This document shows positions 7,160 through 8,879 of a stretch of 8,879 bases of DNA, piece after piece. The stretch is from assembly GCA_018679295.1 (NCBI GenBank), contig JAHHLP010000089.1:1-8879 (forward strand), read 5' to 3'. The stretch's first letter is position 1; the number at the start of each line of letters is the position of its first letter. The translations under genes were made by a program, and so were the position numbers. The notes beneath the pieces were generated by a model, which saw only the letters and a list, made by a program, of their open reading frames with translations, did not search any database and was not told where the DNA came from. The DNA is from Rhodothermia bacterium. Its GTDB lineage: Bacteria; Bacteroidota; Rhodothermia; Rhodothermales; JABDKH01.

Positions 7160-7165
7160 AGTCTT

Positions 7166-7717
7166 GTGACTACATCTCCCTATCCGACTATTCATGCCAC
7201 AACCGTTTTGGGCGTGCGGCACAAGGGCAGCGTTGCTCTAGGCTCCGACGGCCAGGCAACGATTGGAAATACGGTTATGAAGCACCGGGCGCAGAAGGTC
7301 CGGTCTTTATACGACGGCAAACTTTTGGCAGGGTTTGCAGGCGCTACTGCCGACGCGTTCACCCTCTTTGAGCGCTTCGAGGAAAAGCTTCAGCAGTACG
7401 GAGGAAACGTAACCCGATCCGCAGTCGAACTGGCGAAGGACTGGCGCACCGACCGCTACCTTAGGCGCCTGGAAGCGTTACTTGCTGTTGCCTCGGCCGA
7501 TCGATTGCTTCTTATCAGTGGCACGGGCGACGTGATCGAGCCGGACGATGAAATCGTAGCCATCGGCTCCGGCGGACCCTATGCGCTTGCCGCCGCGAGG
7601 GCGTTGATTCTTGAAAACCCCGATCTGTCTGCTTTTGACATTGTGCAGAAAGCGCTTACAATTGCAGCAGACATTTGTATATACACGAACCACAACCTGA
7701 CTATTCTGGAACTCTAG
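7166..7717 (+). CDS. hslV: ATP-dependent protease proteolytic subunit HslV (ClpQ)
   Basis: N-terminal-nucleophile threonine peptidase that forms the proteolytic double ring of the HslVU protease and degrades unfolded or regulatory proteins fed to it by the HslU ATPase. The 183 residues carry ATTVLGV at 11-17: removal of 11 residues would expose Thr12 as the catalytic Thr1. Numbered from there, Asp17 (SDGQATIG) and Lys33 (KVRSLYDGK) are in place. Other signatures are NTVMKH, AGFAGATADAFTLFERFE (55-72), ELAKDWRTDR, IGSGGPYALAAARAL and DICIYTNHN near the C-terminus. The start is GTG; the next in-frame ATG is codon 38, beyond the active site. No Shine-Dalgarno sequence precedes it. The partner gene hslU does not follow directly; a NYN-domain gene comes next. 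Confidence 0.97.
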   Translation: MTTSPYPTIHATTVLGVRHKGSVALGSDGQATIGNTVMKHRAQKVRSLYDGKLLAGFAGATADAFTLFERFEEKLQQYGGNVTRSAVELAKDWRTDRYLRRLEALLAVASADRLLLISGTGDVIEPDDEIVAIGSGGPYALAAARALILENPDLSAFDIVQKALTIAADICIYTNHNLTILEL

Positions 7718-7752
7718 CTAGTTCCCGGTTCCGGACCAACATCCCGAATACG

Positions 7753-8787
7753 ATGCGCAATACGAGATACCCAACGAGCACCGATCGGCCGTCACGCGCA
7801 GCTATGTTCATTGATTACAATAGCCTCCATGCTGCCGTGGATTCGCGGATCGGTAAACGCGCCTATGCAGATGAAGTCATTCTTGACATGATCGCGGAGC
7901 TCCAGCGACACGTGGCGCGCGACTTTGGCTGTGAAGTTGGATACTGCAAAGCGTTCGCCGACTTCTCACAGCTTGGTGACCACGCCGGACACATCCAACG
8001 CGAACTGGCACACAACGGCATCGAACCTCGGTTTGTACCTGCCACCATACAGGACAACGCAGGGGAAAACGTTTTGAACTTCGAAGTCGGTCGCCTCGTC
8101 GGCTCGGCTTCATCTGAGTCCACGGTCGTAATCCTGACCGGGACCCGTGTCTACCATGTACTCGCCAACGCCCTTGCCCAGCTTGGCAAACAAGTGATCG
8201 TGCTGCCTGTCGGAATGGATGGAGAGGTAAGTGATCGCGATGTGCACTCGATGGTCCGGTATGTTAGCGCCTCCCTCCTTCTCAACGATGCCCTTAAGAG
8301 AGTCCTGGGCGGAGCAGAGGGCGAAGACGGCATGGAAGGATTCGAAGTTGAAACCGCCGCCTCGTCTCGTGAAGACGTGACTTACGAACAAGTCGAAGAT
8401 GTCGCTTCGAAGCAGACGCTTGAAGTCGTCGAGCGATACTTCGGACAATATGACGAGGTCTACCTGACTCCCCTGCTGAGAAAGCTTTCAGAGGAGTTCG
8501 GTGAACATGACTACGATCCGAAAACCGTTATCAGCCGGCTTGAAGAGGCGGGAGCAGTATGGCTCGAGAAGCGTCGAGGATTTCCGTACGACTACACCGT
8601 ACTGATTCTCGACTCTCAACACCCCGATGTCAAATCCATCCGGCAATCAGTGCATCCTGATTCGGATTGGGAAAAAGGCCCCGAGAGTGATTCCGGGAAT
8701 CACGAGGATGGCAACCCTGAGGCAGACTTCGACGATGTCGAGCCCCTGCACGCTGGAACATCGCACCCCGAAGGGGATACCGTATGA
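7753..8787 (+). CDS. NYN-domain (PIN-like, LabA/DUF88-type) protein with C-terminal winged-helix-like domain
   Basis: A 344-residue protein whose first domain (about 15-175) resembles the NYN/LabA family of PIN-fold predicted RNases. It has AMFIDYNSLHAAV (17-29) with Asp21 and Asn23, alternating helices and strands, and TVVILTG...LANALAQLGKQVIVLPV (124-153). The usual acidic SGDGDF-like motif is replaced by LTGTRVY, so catalysis is doubtful. A second domain (about 220-288; TPLLRKLSEEFG, YDPKTVISRLEEAGAVWLEK, YTVLILD) looks like a winged helix or LOTUS-type fold that may bind nucleic acid. The tail from about 290 is rich in Asp, Glu, Ser, His and Pro, and is probably disordered. ATG 7753 was chosen because the in-frame TTG at 7675 lies inside hslV; ATG 7804 would start right at the first strand. 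It follows hslV by 35 bases and ends in an ATGA overlap. No substrate or partner can be named. Confidence 0.75.
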   Translation: MRNTRYPTSTDRPSRAAMFIDYNSLHAAVDSRIGKRAYADEVILDMIAELQRHVARDFGCEVGYCKAFADFSQLGDHAGHIQRELAHNGIEPRFVPATIQDNAGENVLNFEVGRLVGSASSESTVVILTGTRVYHVLANALAQLGKQVIVLPVGMDGEVSDRDVHSMVRYVSASLLLNDALKRVLGGAEGEDGMEGFEVETAASSREDVTYEQVEDVASKQTLEVVERYFGQYDEVYLTPLLRKLSEEFGEHDYDPKTVISRLEEAGAVWLEKRRGFPYDYTVLILDSQHPDVKSIRQSVHPDSDWEKGPESDSGNHEDGNPEADFDDVEPLHAGTSHPEGDTV

Positions 8788-8855
8788 CTCCGGGTCCAAT
8801 CGGACTGGAAATACGAATACAAGGCGGCCTGCAGGACACTGAACATCAAGCATGA
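8784..8855 (+). CDS. Possible 23-residue micro-ORF coupled to both neighbours
   Basis: An ATG within the stop of the NYN gene (ATGA, 8784-8787) opens a 23-codon frame that begins MTPGPIGLEI and ends DTEHQA. Its TGA stop (8853-8855) again overlaps an ATG as ATGA. The peptide is soluble in character and unrecognised. It may be a small protein, a leader that passes ribosomes to the next gene, or a chance frame. A base error here that disrupts a longer reading frame is also possible. Confidence 0.3.
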   Translation: MTPGPIGLEIRIQGGLQDTEHQA

Positions 8856-8879
8856 GTCCGCGGGCCGCGTCTATTATAG
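8852..8879 (+). CDS. Possible start of a downstream gene, cut by window end
   Basis: An ATG overlapping the micro-ORF stop opens a frame beginning MSPRAASII that has no stop before the window ends. Only nine codons are visible, so the product cannot be identified. The residues do not look like the usual HslU start (TPRxIVxELDxYIxGQ). The ATGA overlap supports a real coupled start, but the call rests on very little sequence. Confidence 0.3.

Larger units (their letters stand above)
6935..7165. other. dacB-hslV intergenic region, AT-rich, candidate regulatory region
   Basis: This is the longest gap between genes in the window. Its middle (about 6980-7115) is distinctly richer in A and T than the flanking genes. 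No open reading frame, tRNA or known RNA family is recognisable. It holds a weak hairpin near the dacB end, repeated TGCA-centred motifs, a 10-bp palindrome, candidate -10-like hexamers and inverted repeats close to the hslV start, each listed separately. It marks the most likely transcription break in the window. Confidence 0.6.

Noticed and set aside
6935..7165. CIRCE-type or sigma-32-type heat-shock control upstream of hslV
   Set aside because: I looked for the TTAGCACTC-N9-GAGTGCTAA element and for CTTGAAA/CCCCAT boxes and found neither.
7675..7752. Longer NYN protein starting from TTG at 7675 inside hslV
   Set aside because: The extra 26 residues come from the reverse-frame reading of the conserved hslV C-terminus and the spacer; ATG 7753 gives a cleaner start close to the first NYN strand.
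1..8879. CRISPR array, insertion sequence, tRNA or rRNA
   Set aside because: No regularly spaced direct repeats, transposase motifs with terminal inverted repeats, cloverleaf-like segments or rRNA-like stretches were seen; coding genes fill nearly all of the window.

Overview
This window looks like a chromosomal housekeeping segment from a moderately GC-rich bacterium of the Bacteroidota/Rhodothermota type. Three things point there. PurN carries the FGGKGMYG-type insertion after its HPALLP motif. The order purN-purH-mreB-mreC follows the purH-mreB-mreC neighbourhood I recall from Bacteroidota. Almost no start codon has a Shine-Dalgarno sequence in front of it. This placement is an inference from motifs and gene order, not from a database comparison. 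All confidently recognised genes lie on the + strand.

Left block (118-3322): an LD-carboxypeptidase of family S66 (ldcA-like, GTG start) overlaps purN by four bases (ATGA), and purN overlaps purH by one base (TAATG). This is a tight, probably translationally coupled unit that joins a peptidoglycan-recycling enzyme to two late steps of purine synthesis. Middle block (3400-6934): mreB, mreC and a dacB/PBP4-like D-Ala-D-Ala carboxypeptidase/endopeptidase predicted to be a lipoprotein. These form an elongation and cell-wall module: a cytoplasmic MreB filament, the membrane-anchored MreC scaffold, and an extracytoplasmic peptidoglycan hydrolase. The usual followers mreD, mrdA (PBP2) and rodA are absent, and dacB occupies their place.

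Between dacB and hslV lies a 231-base, comparatively AT-rich gap (6935-7165). It holds a weak hairpin, four TGCA-centred motifs spaced close to whole helical turns, a 10-bp palindrome, candidate -10-like elements, and inverted repeats just before the hslV start. It is the only clear regulatory region in the window.

Right block (7166-8879): hslV, the proteolytic subunit of the HslVU protease, with a short propeptide before its catalytic threonine. It is followed not by hslU but by a NYN-domain protein (PIN-like nuclease fold) with a C-terminal winged-helix-like domain and an acidic tail. The NYN gene's stop overlaps a 23-codon micro-ORF (ATGA), whose own stop overlaps the start of a further gene (ATGA) that runs off the window.

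Most of the window is conserved core biology; I see no mobile element, CRISPR array, rRNA or tRNA. The most unusual points are the substitution of dacB for mreD-mrdA-rodA, the NYN protein with an apparently degraded acidic motif beside hslV, the coupled micro-ORF, and the phased motif cluster upstream of hslV.
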